This document shows, in pieces, positions 36,661 to 46,462 of a stretch of DNA of 64,000 nt. This stretch comes from an uncultured Clostridia bacterium. GTDB lineage: Bacteria > Bacillota > Clostridia > TANB77 > CAG-508. The notes beneath the pieces were generated by a model. The model did no database searches and was not told the origin of the DNA. It worked only from the letters and a program-made list of their open reading frames with translations. The number at the start of each line of letters is the position of its first letter. Position 1 is the first letter of the stretch. The translations under genes were made by a program, and so were the position numbers. The stretch spans positions 1 through 64,000 of the forward strand of contig CALXVG010000005.1 in assembly GCA_944391955.1 (NCBI GenBank). The letters run 5' to 3'.

Positions 36661-37451
36661 TGGGTAAAATAAGAATTATATCAGGATTGGTATTATTTAG
36701 TTTACTATTAGTTATACTAGTATTTGGAAATACAACAATAGTAAATATAACTGCTTCAGCTGTGGGAATATTAGCAATAAACGAATATTTTAAAGCATTT
36801 AAAAATAAAAGTAAAGTAGATAGAATATTAGGTTTAATTACAGCAATAGCAATAGCATTTCTAGACTTTATTCCAAGAGAAGCACTTATATTGTTTACAC
36901 CAATAGTGATAGCAATATTATTTACTAAAATAATAATTACTAATATGAAAGAAAACTATGTAAATACAGCAGTAAGCGGATTTGGGATTTTATATGTGTT
37001 AGGATTTTTAATGTTTATACCAATGATTTATGCTGAAGAAAATGGCAAATTTTTAATATGGTATTTAGCTTTTGCAGCATGGGGTACAGACACTTTTGCA
37101 TATTTTGTAGGCTCATTAATTGGAAAACACAAATTAACACCAATAAGTCCTAAAAAATCTATTGAAGGAAGTATTGGAGGAGTAATAGGTGCAGCAATAC
37201 TAAGTCTAATATATACAATAATAATAAATGAATATGGAGGATTAGATATATCATATTGGGCAATACTAGGAATAACAGCATTATTAAGCATCTTAAGCCA
37301 AATAGGAGACTTAGCAGCATCTAGTATAAAAAGATTTGTAAAAATAAAAGATTTTGGAAATATCATACCAGGACATGGAGGAATGTTAGATAGAATAGAC
37401 AGTATAATATTTATAGCACCATTTGCATATTATTTATTAACTTTAATATAA
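36660..37451 (+). CDS. cdsA: Phosphatidate cytidylyltransferase
   Basis: A 263-residue membrane enzyme that makes CDP-diacylglycerol. Seven or so membrane helices and the family signature at the C-terminus (SQIGDLAASSIKRFVKIKDFG... then GHGGMLDRIDS) are present. TAATG overlap with uppS shows coupling. The usual next gene, dxr, is absent here; a site-2 protease follows directly. Confidence 0.94.
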   Translation: MGKIRIISGLVLFSLLLVILVFGNTTIVNITASAVGILAINEYFKAFKNKSKVDRILGLITAIAIAFLDFIPREALILFTPIVIAILFTKIIITNMKENYVNTAVSGFGILYVLGFLMFIPMIYAEENGKFLIWYLAFAAWGTDTFAYFVGSLIGKHKLTPISPKKSIEGSIGGVIGAAILSLIYTIIINEYGGLDISYWAILGITALLSILSQIGDLAASSIKRFVKIKDFGNIIPGHGGMLDRIDSIIFIAPFAYYLLTLI

Positions 37452-37462
37452 AGGGGTAATGT

Positions 37463-38188
37463 ATGATAATTATTAATGTGTTAAAAATAGCCTTTTTATT
37501 AGGATTTTTAATATTTATACATGAGTTAGGACATTTTATAGTAGCCAAATTATTTAAAGTAAAAGTAAAACAATTTGCTATAGGATTTGGACCTACAATT
37601 TGGAAAAAACAAGGGAAAGAAACATCTTACGAATTAAAACTAATTCCAATGGGCGGATTTGTAAATATGCTAGGAGAAGAAACACCAGTTGAAGATGAAA
37701 ATGCATATAATAAAAAAACTAAATGGCAAAGAGCACTTATTTTACTAGCAGGCGGAGGAGTAAATATCATATTTGGATTATTACTATGTTGGATAATTGC
37801 AGCAAGTCTATTTGGAATGAAAAATGGAGCTATTTTTACATTTGAATTTTTAAAAGCAACATTTCAAAGCATAATAGAATTATTTACAGGCAAAATACAA
37901 GTAGAGCAATTAACAGGAGTAGTTGGTATTTCAGATATGGTAGTTGAAACAAGCAGTCTTATAGATTTTTCATATATGCTTGCAGTAATATCTGTATCAC
38001 TTGGAGTAACAAACCTTTTACCATTTCCACCATTAGATGGAGGAAAAATTCTACTTTTAATAATAGAAGCAATTAGAAGAAAACCACTAAAAGAAAGTAC
38101 AGAAATAGGTATACAAATGGCAGGATTTTGTCTATTAATTGGATTAACCATTCTAGTTACTTTTAATGATATTACACGAGTTTTCTAA
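37463..38188 (+). CDS. PDZ-less M50 site-2 protease (RseP-like)
   Basis: A 241-residue intramembrane metalloprotease. HELGH at residues 20-24 gives the zinc ligands and catalytic Glu, and LLPFPPLDGGK (D192) gives the third ligand. Family members next to cdsA (RseP/RasP, 340-420 residues) carry one or two PDZ domains between these motifs. Here only about 85 residues separate GGGVNIIFG from LLPFPPLDGG, too few for a PDZ, so this is a short form. Four membrane helices are likely. It cuts membrane-bound regulators or signal peptides; the substrate is unknown. Confidence 0.85.
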   Translation: MIIINVLKIAFLLGFLIFIHELGHFIVAKLFKVKVKQFAIGFGPTIWKKQGKETSYELKLIPMGGFVNMLGEETPVEDENAYNKKTKWQRALILLAGGGVNIIFGLLLCWIIAASLFGMKNGAIFTFEFLKATFQSIIELFTGKIQVEQLTGVVGISDMVVETSSLIDFSYMLAVISVSLGVTNLLPFPPLDGGKILLLIIEAIRRKPLKESTEIGIQMAGFCLLIGLTILVTFNDITRVF

Positions 38189-38232
38189 CAATTTAAAATA
38201 CGATTGAAAGAGAGAAAGGAAATGAAAGCAAG

Positions 38233-41200
38233 ATGCAAAAGACAGTAAAAGAAGTATTTAGAGATTATACAAATAGTGACAATATATCAGAAGGAACAAT
38301 CGAAGCAATAAATTTATTTAAAAAAAGTAATAAATTAGAAATAGATATAAAATTAAAAAATCAACTAAAACTAAAAGAATTAGTTGACTTCGAAGATTAT
38401 TTATCAAAAAGATTTTTAATAAAAACAATTGAATTCAAAATAAAATATGAAAATGTAGAATTAAAAGAAAGTTTAATAGAAGATTGGTCAAATATCGAAA
38501 AATATCTTGGCAGAAAATTCCCAATAACAAAGGCAATATTGAGAAATAGTACAATTGATGTAAATGGAAATAAAGTAATTATAAATTTAAAATCTAAAAA
38601 TTCAGATTTTTTACATTCTTATGAAATCGATAAAGTTTTAACCCTTTTATTTATGAATCTATATGGAAAAAATTATAAAGTAGAATACAAAGAAAACGTA
38701 ACAGAAGCAGACATACAAAAACAACATGAATTTTTAGAAGAAGTTCAAAATAATGCATGCAAAAATTTAGTACATACAATAGAAACAAGAACTACAGAAA
38801 CCAAAGAAAACACAACGAAAAAAGACAAAAAAGAAGAACAAGAAGAAAAACAAGATACTCCGTTAATAATAGGAAGAACAGCAAATATAAAAGAACAAAT
38901 TGTTAAAATAAAGGACTTAACTGTAGATTATGGAAAAGTAGCATTGCAAGGAAAAATTATAAGAAAAGATTCAAGAGAATTAAAAAATGGAAAAACTTTA
39001 GTAATGTTTGATTTATATGATGGAACAAGTACAATAACTTGTAAATCTTTTGTAGAACCAGAGAAGGTTGAAAAGGTATTAGAAAGAATACAGCCTAAAA
39101 TGAAAGTAAAAATACAAGGAAATGTACAATATGATAATTATGCAAATGAATTGGGAGTGATTGCGAATATAGTATTAGAATTACCAAAACAAGAAGAAAT
39201 AACTAGAATGGATAATGCTATTACAAAACGTGTAGAATTACATATGCATACACAAATGAGCCAAATGGATGCAATAACTTCTGCAAAAGAATTAATAAAA
39301 AGAGCAGCAAAATGGGGAATGAAATCAATAGCTATAACAGACCATGGAGTAGTACAAGCCTTTCCAGAAGCAAAACATGCAGTAGATGATTTAGGATTAG
39401 ATATAAAAATATTATATGGTGTAGAAGCATATTTTGTACCAGATGATGAAATCCCAACAGACGTAGAAGATGGCTGGAAAAAAGTAAAACCATATCATGC
39501 AATAATATTAACAAAAACACAAGCAGGTTTGCAAAATCTATATAAATTAATATCAATATCTCACTTAAGCTATTATCATAAAAGACCACGCATACTTCAA
39601 AGTGTATTTGACAAACATAGAGAAGGACTAATACTTGGTAGTGCTTGTGAACAAGGAGAATTATATAGAGCAATTTTACTTAATAAGCCACAAGAGAAAA
39701 TAGAGAAAATAGTAAAATATTATGATTATTTAGAAATACAACCATTGGGAAATAATGACTTCATGCTAAGAGAAGGACTAGTACCAAATAAAGAAGCATT
39801 ACAAGATATTAACAAAAAAATAGTTGAACTAGGAGAAAAATTCAACAAACTAGTAGTAGCAACTTGTGATGTGCACTTTATGGACCCACAAGATGAAATA
39901 TATAGAAGAATATTAATGGCAGGACAAGGATTTTCAGACTGTGATAATCAAGCACCATTATATTTAAGAACAACAGACGAAATGCTTGGAGAATTTAACT
40001 ATTTTGATTCAGAAAAAGCATATGAATTAGTAGTAACAAATCCAAATAAAATAGCAGATATGTGTGAAGAAGTTTGTCCAATATCAAAAGAAAAATGCCC
40101 TCCAGTAATACCAGGTGCAGAAGAAGAAATAAAAGAAACTTGTGAAAACAAAGCAAAAGAACTATATGGAGATCCACTACCAGAAATAGTACAAGCCAGA
40201 CTAAAAAGAGAATTGGACTCAATCATAAAAAATGGATTTTCAACATTATATATAATTGCACAAAGGTTAGTGCTAAAATCAAATGAAGATGGATATTTAG
40301 TAGGTTCCAGAGGTTCAGTAGGTTCATCATTTGTAGCAAACATGCTAGGAATCACAGAGGTAAATTCATTACCACCACATTATAGATGTCCAGAATGTAA
40401 GTATTCAGATTTTACAGATTACGGTATAAAAAATGGAGTAGATTTACCAGATAAAATGTGTCCAAAATGTGGTGCAAAGCTATGTAAAGATGGAATGGAT
40501 ATACCATTTGAAACCTTCTTAGGATTTAATGGAGATAAAGAACCAGATATAGACTTGAACTTTTCAGGAGAATATCAAGGAAAAATACATAGATATGCAG
40601 AAGTTATATTTGGAAAAGGAAAAACATTTAAAGCAGGAACAGTAGGAACAATGGCAGAAAAAACAGCTTTTGGATATGTAAAAAAATATTTTGATGAAAG
40701 AAATATTCCAATAACAAATGCTGAAATATCAAGATTAGTAGATGGTTGTGTAGGAATAAAAAGAACTACTGGGCAACACCCAGGAGGAATAATAGTAGTT
40801 CCACATGGAAGAGAAATCTATGAATTTTGTCCAGTTCAACATCCAGCAGATGATCCAAATTCAGATATAATAACAACACATTTTGATTACCACTCAATAG
40901 ATAAAAACTTACTAAAACTAGACATGTTAGGACATGATGATCCTACGGTTATAAGAATGTTACAAGATTTAACTGGTATTGACCCTAAAACAATACCACT
41001 AGATGATAAAGTAACTATGTCATTATTCACATCAACAAAAGCATTAGGAGTTACTCCAGAACAAATAAATTCACAAGTAGGCTCATTTGGTGTACCTGAG
41101 TTTGGAACAAAATTTGTAAGAGATATGTTAGTAGATACAAAACCAACTACATTTGAAGAATTAATTAGAATATCTGGATTATCACATGGTACAGATGTAT

Positions 41201-41970
41201 GGCTTAATAATGCACAAACACTTATACAAGAAGGAATTGCTACTTTAAGTGATGCAATATGTACAAGAGATGATATTATGACATATTTAATAAAACAAGG
41301 ACTACCACCAGATAAAGCATTTAAAATAATGGAAAGTGTACGTAAAGGAAAAGGATTAAAACCAGACCAAGAAGAAATTATGAGAGAAAATAATGTACCA
41401 GAATGGTATATAGACTCATGTAAAAAAATAAAATACATGTTTCCAAAAGCACATGCAGTAGCGTATGTAACAATGGCATTTAGAATTGCATGGTTTAAAG
41501 TACATTACCCATTAGCATATTATGCAGCATTTTATTCAATAAGAGCAACAGAATTTGATAGTGAATTTATGATATATGGAAAAGAAAAAGTAAAAGCAAA
41601 GATGAAAGAATTAGAACTTCAAGGAAATAATATAACAGCAAAAGATAAAGGAATGTATACAATTCTAGAGATAGTTTTAGAAATGTATGAAAGAGGAATT
41701 GAATTTTTACCAATAGACTTATATAAATCACATAGTTCTAAATTTCAAATCGAAGATGGAAAAATAAGACCACCACTATCAAGTATAGCAGGACTAGGAG
41801 GAATAGCATCAGAAAGTATATATGAAGCAGCAAAAAGCGAAGGCAAATTTATGTGTATAGATGATTTACAACTAAAAGCCAAAATAGGAAAATCAACAGT
41901 AGAACTATTAAATAAATTTGGTTGTTTAGATGGAATACCACAAAGTAATCAAATAAGTTTGTTTGGATAA
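38233..41970 (+). CDS. polC: DNA polymerase III PolC, lacking the exonuclease insert
   Basis: The replicative polymerase of Bacillota. At 1245 residues it is about 190 shorter than the usual 1430-1450. The N-terminal domain (1-200), OB fold (about 225-320), PHP start (KRVELHMHTQMSQMDA at 332-347) and GVEAYFVPDD (396-405) are followed at once by KPYHAIILTKTQAGLQNLYKL, the second part of PHP. In B. subtilis the DEDD 3'-5' exonuclease sits exactly between these. The zinc finger (CPEC...CPKCGAKLC, about 718-755) and the catalytic PDIDLNFSG (about 769-777) are intact, as is the C-terminal region ending NQISLF. So the polymerase looks active but without its own proofreading. Confidence 0.93.
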   Translation: MQKTVKEVFRDYTNSDNISEGTIEAINLFKKSNKLEIDIKLKNQLKLKELVDFEDYLSKRFLIKTIEFKIKYENVELKESLIEDWSNIEKYLGRKFPITKAILRNSTIDVNGNKVIINLKSKNSDFLHSYEIDKVLTLLFMNLYGKNYKVEYKENVTEADIQKQHEFLEEVQNNACKNLVHTIETRTTETKENTTKKDKKEEQEEKQDTPLIIGRTANIKEQIVKIKDLTVDYGKVALQGKIIRKDSRELKNGKTLVMFDLYDGTSTITCKSFVEPEKVEKVLERIQPKMKVKIQGNVQYDNYANELGVIANIVLELPKQEEITRMDNAITKRVELHMHTQMSQMDAITSAKELIKRAAKWGMKSIAITDHGVVQAFPEAKHAVDDLGLDIKILYGVEAYFVPDDEIPTDVEDGWKKVKPYHAIILTKTQAGLQNLYKLISISHLSYYHKRPRILQSVFDKHREGLILGSACEQGELYRAILLNKPQEKIEKIVKYYDYLEIQPLGNNDFMLREGLVPNKEALQDINKKIVELGEKFNKLVVATCDVHFMDPQDEIYRRILMAGQGFSDCDNQAPLYLRTTDEMLGEFNYFDSEKAYELVVTNPNKIADMCEEVCPISKEKCPPVIPGAEEEIKETCENKAKELYGDPLPEIVQARLKRELDSIIKNGFSTLYIIAQRLVLKSNEDGYLVGSRGSVGSSFVANMLGITEVNSLPPHYRCPECKYSDFTDYGIKNGVDLPDKMCPKCGAKLCKDGMDIPFETFLGFNGDKEPDIDLNFSGEYQGKIHRYAEVIFGKGKTFKAGTVGTMAEKTAFGYVKKYFDERNIPITNAEISRLVDGCVGIKRTTGQHPGGIIVVPHGREIYEFCPVQHPADDPNSDIITTHFDYHSIDKNLLKLDMLGHDDPTVIRMLQDLTGIDPKTIPLDDKVTMSLFTSTKALGVTPEQINSQVGSFGVPEFGTKFVRDMLVDTKPTTFEELIRISGLSHGTDVWLNNAQTLIQEGIATLSDAICTRDDIMTYLIKQGLPPDKAFKIMESVRKGKGLKPDQEEIMRENNVPEWYIDSCKKIKYMFPKAHAVAYVTMAFRIAWFKVHYPLAYYAAFYSIRATEFDSEFMIYGKEKVKAKMKELELQGNNITAKDKGMYTILEIVLEMYERGIEFLPIDLYKSHSSKFQIEDGKIRPPLSSIAGLGGIASESIYEAAKSEGKFMCIDDLQLKAKIGKSTVELLNKFGCLDGIPQSNQISLFG

Positions 41971-41998
41971 AAAAGACACGGAAAAACCGTGTCTTTTT
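41970..41998 (+). terminator. Terminator after polC
   Basis: AAAAAGACACGG/CCGTGTCTTTTT, 5-base loop. Confidence 0.9.
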
Positions 41999-42021
41999 CA
42001 TGTATTTTTTATTACTTTTTA

Positions 42022-42050
42022 TTGAACTAATGTCAAAAATAGTATATAAT
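42022..42050 (+). promoter_or_regulatory. ychF promoter
   Basis: TTGAAC (42022-42027), 17 bases, TATAAT (42045-42050). Confidence 0.75.
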
Positions 42051-42085
42051 ATTTGTCAGAAAATAAAAAAGAGGAGACTTTAGTT

Positions 42086-43177
42086 ATGAAGATAGGGATA
42101 GTAGGTTTACCTAATGTAGGTAAAAGTACAATGTTTAACAGTATTACAAAAGCAGGGGCAGAGTGTGCTAATTATCCATTTTGCACAATTGAACCAAATG
42201 TTGGAATGGTAGCAGTTCCAGATGAAAGATTAGATAATTTGGCTAAATTGTATAATCCTCAAAAAGTAACACATGCAGTAATCGAATTTGTAGATATTGC
42301 AGGACTAGTTAAAGGAGCAAGTAAGGGAGAAGGATTAGGAAATAAATTTCTTTCACATATAAGAGAAGTAGATGCAATATGTGAAGTAGTAAGATGTTTT
42401 GAAGATGGAAATATTGTGCATGTTGATGGAAACATTAATCCATTAAGAGACATTGAAACAATTAATTTAGAATTAATTTTAGCAGATTTAGAAACAATAC
42501 AAAAAAGAAAAGACAAAACTATGAAAATGCTAAAAGCAGACAAGAAATATCAAATAGATTTAGATGGATTAAATAAAATAGAAAAAGCATTAGAAGACGG
42601 AAAAGCAGCAAGAACGGTTGAATTAACAGATGAAGAAAAAGACAGATTAAAAGACCTATTTTTACTTACAACAAAACCAATTATATATATTGCAAATGTA
42701 AAAGAAGAACAATTAACAAACATTGATAATGACGAAAATGTAAAAAAAGTAAAAGAATTAGCAAAACAAGAACATACAAAATGTATACCACTTTGTGCAA
42801 AAATAGAAGAAGAACTAACAAGTTTAGAAGAAGCAGACAAACAGGAAATGTTAGAAGCATTAGGACTAAAAGAATCTGGATTAGATACGGTAATAAGAGA
42901 AAGCTATGACTTATTAGGATTAATGTCTTTCTTAACAGCCGGGGAACCAGAAGTAAGAGCATGGACAATAAAAAAAGGGACAAAGGCACCAGAAGCAGCA
43001 GGAAAAATACATTCAGATATACAAAGAGGTTTTATAAAAGCAGAGATTGTTTCATATGATGACTTGATGAGAGAAGGCTCAATGGTAACAGCTAAAGAAA
43101 AAGGATTAGTTCGCTCAGAAGGAAAAGAGTATATTATGAAAGATGGAGATATTGTTTTATTTAGATTTAATGTTTAA
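42086..43177 (+). CDS. ychF: Ribosome-binding ATPase YchF
   Basis: A 363-residue OBG-type P-loop protein, the usual length. GLPNVGKSTMFNSI (Walker A), NYPFCTIEPNVG, the DIAGLV motif and a C-terminal TGS domain (AWTIKKGTKAPEAAGKIH...) are seen. YchF prefers ATP and binds ribosomes. The ATG at 42086, 9 bases after GAGGAG, matches the family N-terminus; the in-frame TTG at 42053 would add residues not seen in the family. Confidence 0.95.
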   Translation: MKIGIVGLPNVGKSTMFNSITKAGAECANYPFCTIEPNVGMVAVPDERLDNLAKLYNPQKVTHAVIEFVDIAGLVKGASKGEGLGNKFLSHIREVDAICEVVRCFEDGNIVHVDGNINPLRDIETINLELILADLETIQKRKDKTMKMLKADKKYQIDLDGLNKIEKALEDGKAARTVELTDEEKDRLKDLFLLTTKPIIYIANVKEEQLTNIDNDENVKKVKELAKQEHTKCIPLCAKIEEELTSLEEADKQEMLEALGLKESGLDTVIRESYDLLGLMSFLTAGEPEVRAWTIKKGTKAPEAAGKIHSDIQRGFIKAEIVSYDDLMREGSMVTAKEKGLVRSEGKEYIMKDGDIVLFRFNV

Positions 43178-43190
43178 AGGAGAAGAATAG

Positions 43191-44570
43191 ATGAAATTAA
43201 GGTTTTGGTTAGCTTTTTATATAGCAAAATTTGGACAAGCATTTTTAAAATTACTAAGAAAAAATGCAACATATTTTCCAGGAAAAGTTGCAATAAAAAT
43301 ATGTCCAGAATTTTTAAAATATATAGATAGACCGAAAAAAATAATTGCAGTTACAGGTACTAATGGAAAAACAACAGTATGTAACATGATTAATGATATA
43401 TTAATAGATAATAATTACAATGTTTTAAATAATAGACTAGGTTCAAACATAAATTCAGGGATAGCAAGTGCATTATTACAACATAGTAATTTCTTCAATA
43501 AAACTAAAAAAGACCTAGCAGTTTTTGAAGTTGATGAAAGAAGCTCAATATTAATTTATAAATATATCAAACCAGATTATTTAGTATGTACAAATCTTTT
43601 TAGAGATTCTATAAAAAGAAATGCAAATACAGATTTTATAGTAGATGTAATAAATGCAGAATTACCAAAAGATACAGTTGTTTTAGCCAATGCAGATGAC
43701 TTAATTTCATGTAGTCTTGGAAAAGAAAACCCAAAAATATATTATGGAATAGATAAGCTAGATACAGATGTTAAGGAAACAACAAATATCATAAAAGATA
43801 TAAAAACATGTCCTGTATGTGATGAAAAATTAAAGTATGAATATGCAAGATATCATCACATAGGTAAAGCATATTGCCCAAATTGTGGGTTTAAATCACC
43901 AGAAAGCAATTTCTTAGTAAAACATATAGATAAAAAACGTAGAGAAATTATAGTAAAAGAAACTAAAAAAAGTTATAAATATAGTATGCTATCAGATAGT
44001 ATTTTCAATATATACAATGAATTATCAGCAATAGCAATATTAAGAACAATTGGATTATCAGCAACACAAATAAATAATTCAATTAAAAAAATGAAAATTG
44101 TAGAAACACGTTTATCAGAAGAAGAAATTAATGGAAAAAAAGTAATAACACATCTTTCAAAAGGTCAGAATCCAGTTGCAGCTTCAAGAGTATTTGATTA
44201 TGTACAATCAGTAGAAGGTAACAAATCAGTTATATTAATAACAGATGACTGTGATGATGCAAAACATTCATCAGAAAATTTAACTTGGTTATATGATGCT
44301 GACTTTGAACTTCTTAACAAAGAAAATATAAAACAAATTATAATCGGAGGAGTACGTGCAAATGACCTTTATTTAAGATTTTTACTAGCAGGTATTCCAA
44401 AAGAAAAACTAATAAAGATAGAAGATGAACTAGAAACAGTAAATATGTTAAAATGTGAAGAAGTAGAAAAAATATTTATATTACATGATATTTATAAATT
44501 TGATGTGGCATCTAAATTAAAAGAGCTATTAAGAAAAAAATTAAATACCAGTGAAGGGGAAAAAGAATAA
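43191..44570 (+). CDS. murT: Lipid II isoglutaminyl synthase subunit MurT
   Basis: A 459-residue Mur-ligase relative. TGTNGKTT (55-62) binds ATP, and the zinc insert CPVCDEKL...YCPNCGF (about 207-235) is the mark of MurT. MurT activates the D-Glu of the stem peptide and, with ammonia from GatD, forms D-isoglutamine in lipid II. The stop overlaps the gatD-like start by one base (TAATG), as in staphylococci and streptococci. The DUF1727 C-terminal domain includes ITDDCDDAKHSSE...WLYDADFE, holding the conserved Asp near the active site. Confidence 0.93.
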   Translation: MKLRFWLAFYIAKFGQAFLKLLRKNATYFPGKVAIKICPEFLKYIDRPKKIIAVTGTNGKTTVCNMINDILIDNNYNVLNNRLGSNINSGIASALLQHSNFFNKTKKDLAVFEVDERSSILIYKYIKPDYLVCTNLFRDSIKRNANTDFIVDVINAELPKDTVVLANADDLISCSLGKENPKIYYGIDKLDTDVKETTNIIKDIKTCPVCDEKLKYEYARYHHIGKAYCPNCGFKSPESNFLVKHIDKKRREIIVKETKKSYKYSMLSDSIFNIYNELSAIAILRTIGLSATQINNSIKKMKIVETRLSEEEINGKKVITHLSKGQNPVAASRVFDYVQSVEGNKSVILITDDCDDAKHSSENLTWLYDADFELLNKENIKQIIIGGVRANDLYLRFLLAGIPKEKLIKIEDELETVNMLKCEEVEKIFILHDIYKFDVASKLKELLRKKLNTSEGEKE

Positions 44571-45280
44571 TGAAGATAGAAATTTTATTTCCAGAGTTTT
44601 GTAATATATATGGTGATTATGGAAATGTTATATATTTAAAAGCATGCTTGCCAGATGCAGAATTTATCGAAACCAGCCTAAATGATGAACCAAAATTTAT
44701 AACAGAAGATATAGATTTAGTTTATATGGGGTCAATGACAGAAAAAGTACAAGAAAAAATAATAAAAAAATTAATGCCATACAAAGAAATTATAAAACAA
44801 AAAATTGAAGACAACAAAGCTTTTCTTCTTACAGGTAATAGTTTTGAAGTATTTGGAAATTATATTGAAGAAGACAATAAAAATAAAATAGAAGGATTAG
44901 GAATTATTGATATTTATTCTGAAAGAAAAATGTTTGATAGATATAATTCAATATTTGTAGGAGACTTTGAAGGCATAGAAATAATAGGATTTAGAGACCA
45001 ATTTGCACTTCAATATGGCAACAATGCAGATACATATTTTGCAAAAGCAATAAGAGGAGATGGACTTAATAAAAGCAGTAAACTAGAAGGAGTAAAAATA
45101 AAAAACTTCATTGGAACAAGTATTTTAGGACCAATACTAGTTTTAAATCCAATTTTTACAAAATACTATTTAAGAAATATACTAGGAATAGAAAATGCAG
45201 AAATAGCATATGAACAAGATGCAATAGAAGCATATGAAAAACGACTATCAGAATTTAAAGACCCAAAAAGAACTTTTTAA
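44570..45280 (+). CDS. GatD-like amidotransferase lacking catalytic Cys and His
   Basis: A 236-residue partner of MurT with the GatD order: LFPEFCNIYGDYGNVIYLK at the N-terminus, GFRDQFALQYGNNADTYFA in the middle and GPILVLNP near the end. Working GatD has a nucleophile Cys in a CGGxQxxG elbow and a His in LHGPLL. Here the elbow reads LLTGNSFEVFG with Thr88 at the Cys place, and the His place is Leu186 (SILGPIL). Both catalytic residues are gone, so it should not hydrolyse glutamine. It may serve as a structural subunit while MurT uses free ammonia, or another amine. No other Cys is close to the elbow. Confidence 0.8.
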   Translation: MKIEILFPEFCNIYGDYGNVIYLKACLPDAEFIETSLNDEPKFITEDIDLVYMGSMTEKVQEKIIKKLMPYKEIIKQKIEDNKAFLLTGNSFEVFGNYIEEDNKNKIEGLGIIDIYSERKMFDRYNSIFVGDFEGIEIIGFRDQFALQYGNNADTYFAKAIRGDGLNKSSKLEGVKIKNFIGTSILGPILVLNPIFTKYYLRNILGIENAEIAYEQDAIEAYEKRLSEFKDPKRTF

Positions 45281-45310
45281 TTTATAGATAAAAGAAAGGA
45301 ACAAAAAAAT

Positions 45311-46309
45311 ATGGGAAATATGAAATATATATTGAGTAGACTATCAAAAATGGACTATAAAGCAATGTTAAACAAAGTAAATACAGTACACAAAAAAACA
45401 AATAAAAGCAGAATGTCAATTTTTTTAGATATGACTAAATGTGCAAAAAGATATGGGGCAGGTTATATGGATTATGATTTGTTTGAAATGTATAATCTTA
45501 CAGATGAACAAAGAGATACATATATAACAAGAGGTAGAAACAATGCCTTGATTGCCAAATATAATAATAAAGACTATTTCCATATATTTGAAAATAAAGA
45601 CGAATTTAATGAAAAATTCAATAAGTATTTAAAAAGAGATTGGATTAAAGTAAAAGAAACAGAAAAAGAAAAAGTCATAGATTTTATGAAAAAACATGAT
45701 ATTTTTATGGCAAAACCAATAGATGGTGGATGTGGAAAAGGAATAGAAAAAATAGAAACCTCAAAATGGAATTCGTTAGATGAATTATATGACCATTTAA
45801 ACAAGTCAGAATCAAATTTTGAACTAGAAGAATTAATAATACAAAACAAAGAAGTAAGCAATATTTATCCAGGGGCCATAAATACTGTAAGAGTTGTTAC
45901 AATTTTAAAAGATAATATACCACATGTAATTTGTGCATATTTTAGAATTGGGAATGGAAAATTTGTAGATAATTTTAATAGTGGAGGAATGGTAGCCCCA
46001 ATTGATATAGAAACAGGAATTGTACAAGACAAAGCAATAGATAAAAATAAAGTATTATATGAAGTTCATCCGGCAACAGGAACACAAATAAAAGGGTTCA
46101 AATTTCCAGAATGGGAAGAAGCTTTAGAAATGTGCAAAGAAGCATCAAAAATAGTACCACAAATGGCATATGTAGGCTGGGATGTAGGCTTTTCAGAAAA
46201 AGGACCAGTATTTGTAGAAGCAAATGAATTTCCAGGACATGATATATATCAATTACCAGAACATACACCTGATAAAATAGGTATGATGCCAAAATTTACA
46301 AATATATAA
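45311..46309 (+). CDS. ATP-grasp ligase (sugar-transfer-associated type)
   Basis: A 332-residue ATP-grasp protein of the ATPgrasp_ST kind (PF14397-like). MAKPIDGGCGKGIEKI at about 134-149 is the ATP-binding loop; NTVRVVTI (about 195-202) and the metal-binding FVEANEFPGHDIYQL near 302-316 complete the fold. These enzymes join an amino group to a carboxylate and are found with polysaccharide and glycan genes; few have known substrates. It lies 30 bases after the inactive-looking gatD and ends in the same terminator, so it may act on the same wall precursor. That link is inference. Confidence 0.8.
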   Translation: MGNMKYILSRLSKMDYKAMLNKVNTVHKKTNKSRMSIFLDMTKCAKRYGAGYMDYDLFEMYNLTDEQRDTYITRGRNNALIAKYNNKDYFHIFENKDEFNEKFNKYLKRDWIKVKETEKEKVIDFMKKHDIFMAKPIDGGCGKGIEKIETSKWNSLDELYDHLNKSESNFELEELIIQNKEVSNIYPGAINTVRVVTILKDNIPHVICAYFRIGNGKFVDNFNSGGMVAPIDIETGIVQDKAIDKNKVLYEVHPATGTQIKGFKFPEWEEALEMCKEASKIVPQMAYVGWDVGFSEKGPVFVEANEFPGHDIYQLPEHTPDKIGMMPKFTNI

Positions 46310-46318
46310 AAAAATAAA

Positions 46319-46365
46319 AGAGAGATTATCTTAGATAAAATAAGTATCTAGCTAATCTCTTCTTT
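46319..46365 (+). terminator. Branched terminator after ATP-grasp gene
   Basis: Outer stem AAGAGATTA/TAATCTCTT (46319-46327, 46353-46361) and inner TAGATA/TATCTA (46332-46337, 46345-46350), then TCTTTA. Confidence 0.75.
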
Positions 46366-46378
46366 ACATTAGCAAAAC

Positions 46379-46407
46379 TTTACTTTTTATAAAAAAAATG
46401 ATAAAAT
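46379..46407 (+). promoter_or_regulatory. murB promoter
   Basis: TTTACT (46379-46384), 17 bases, TAAAAT (46402-46407) with an upstream TGA (extended -10). Confidence 0.6.
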
Positions 46408-46462
46408 CTAATATGTTGAATATATATTAGTAGTTTTAGTTATCTAATTGAAAGGAATGTTT

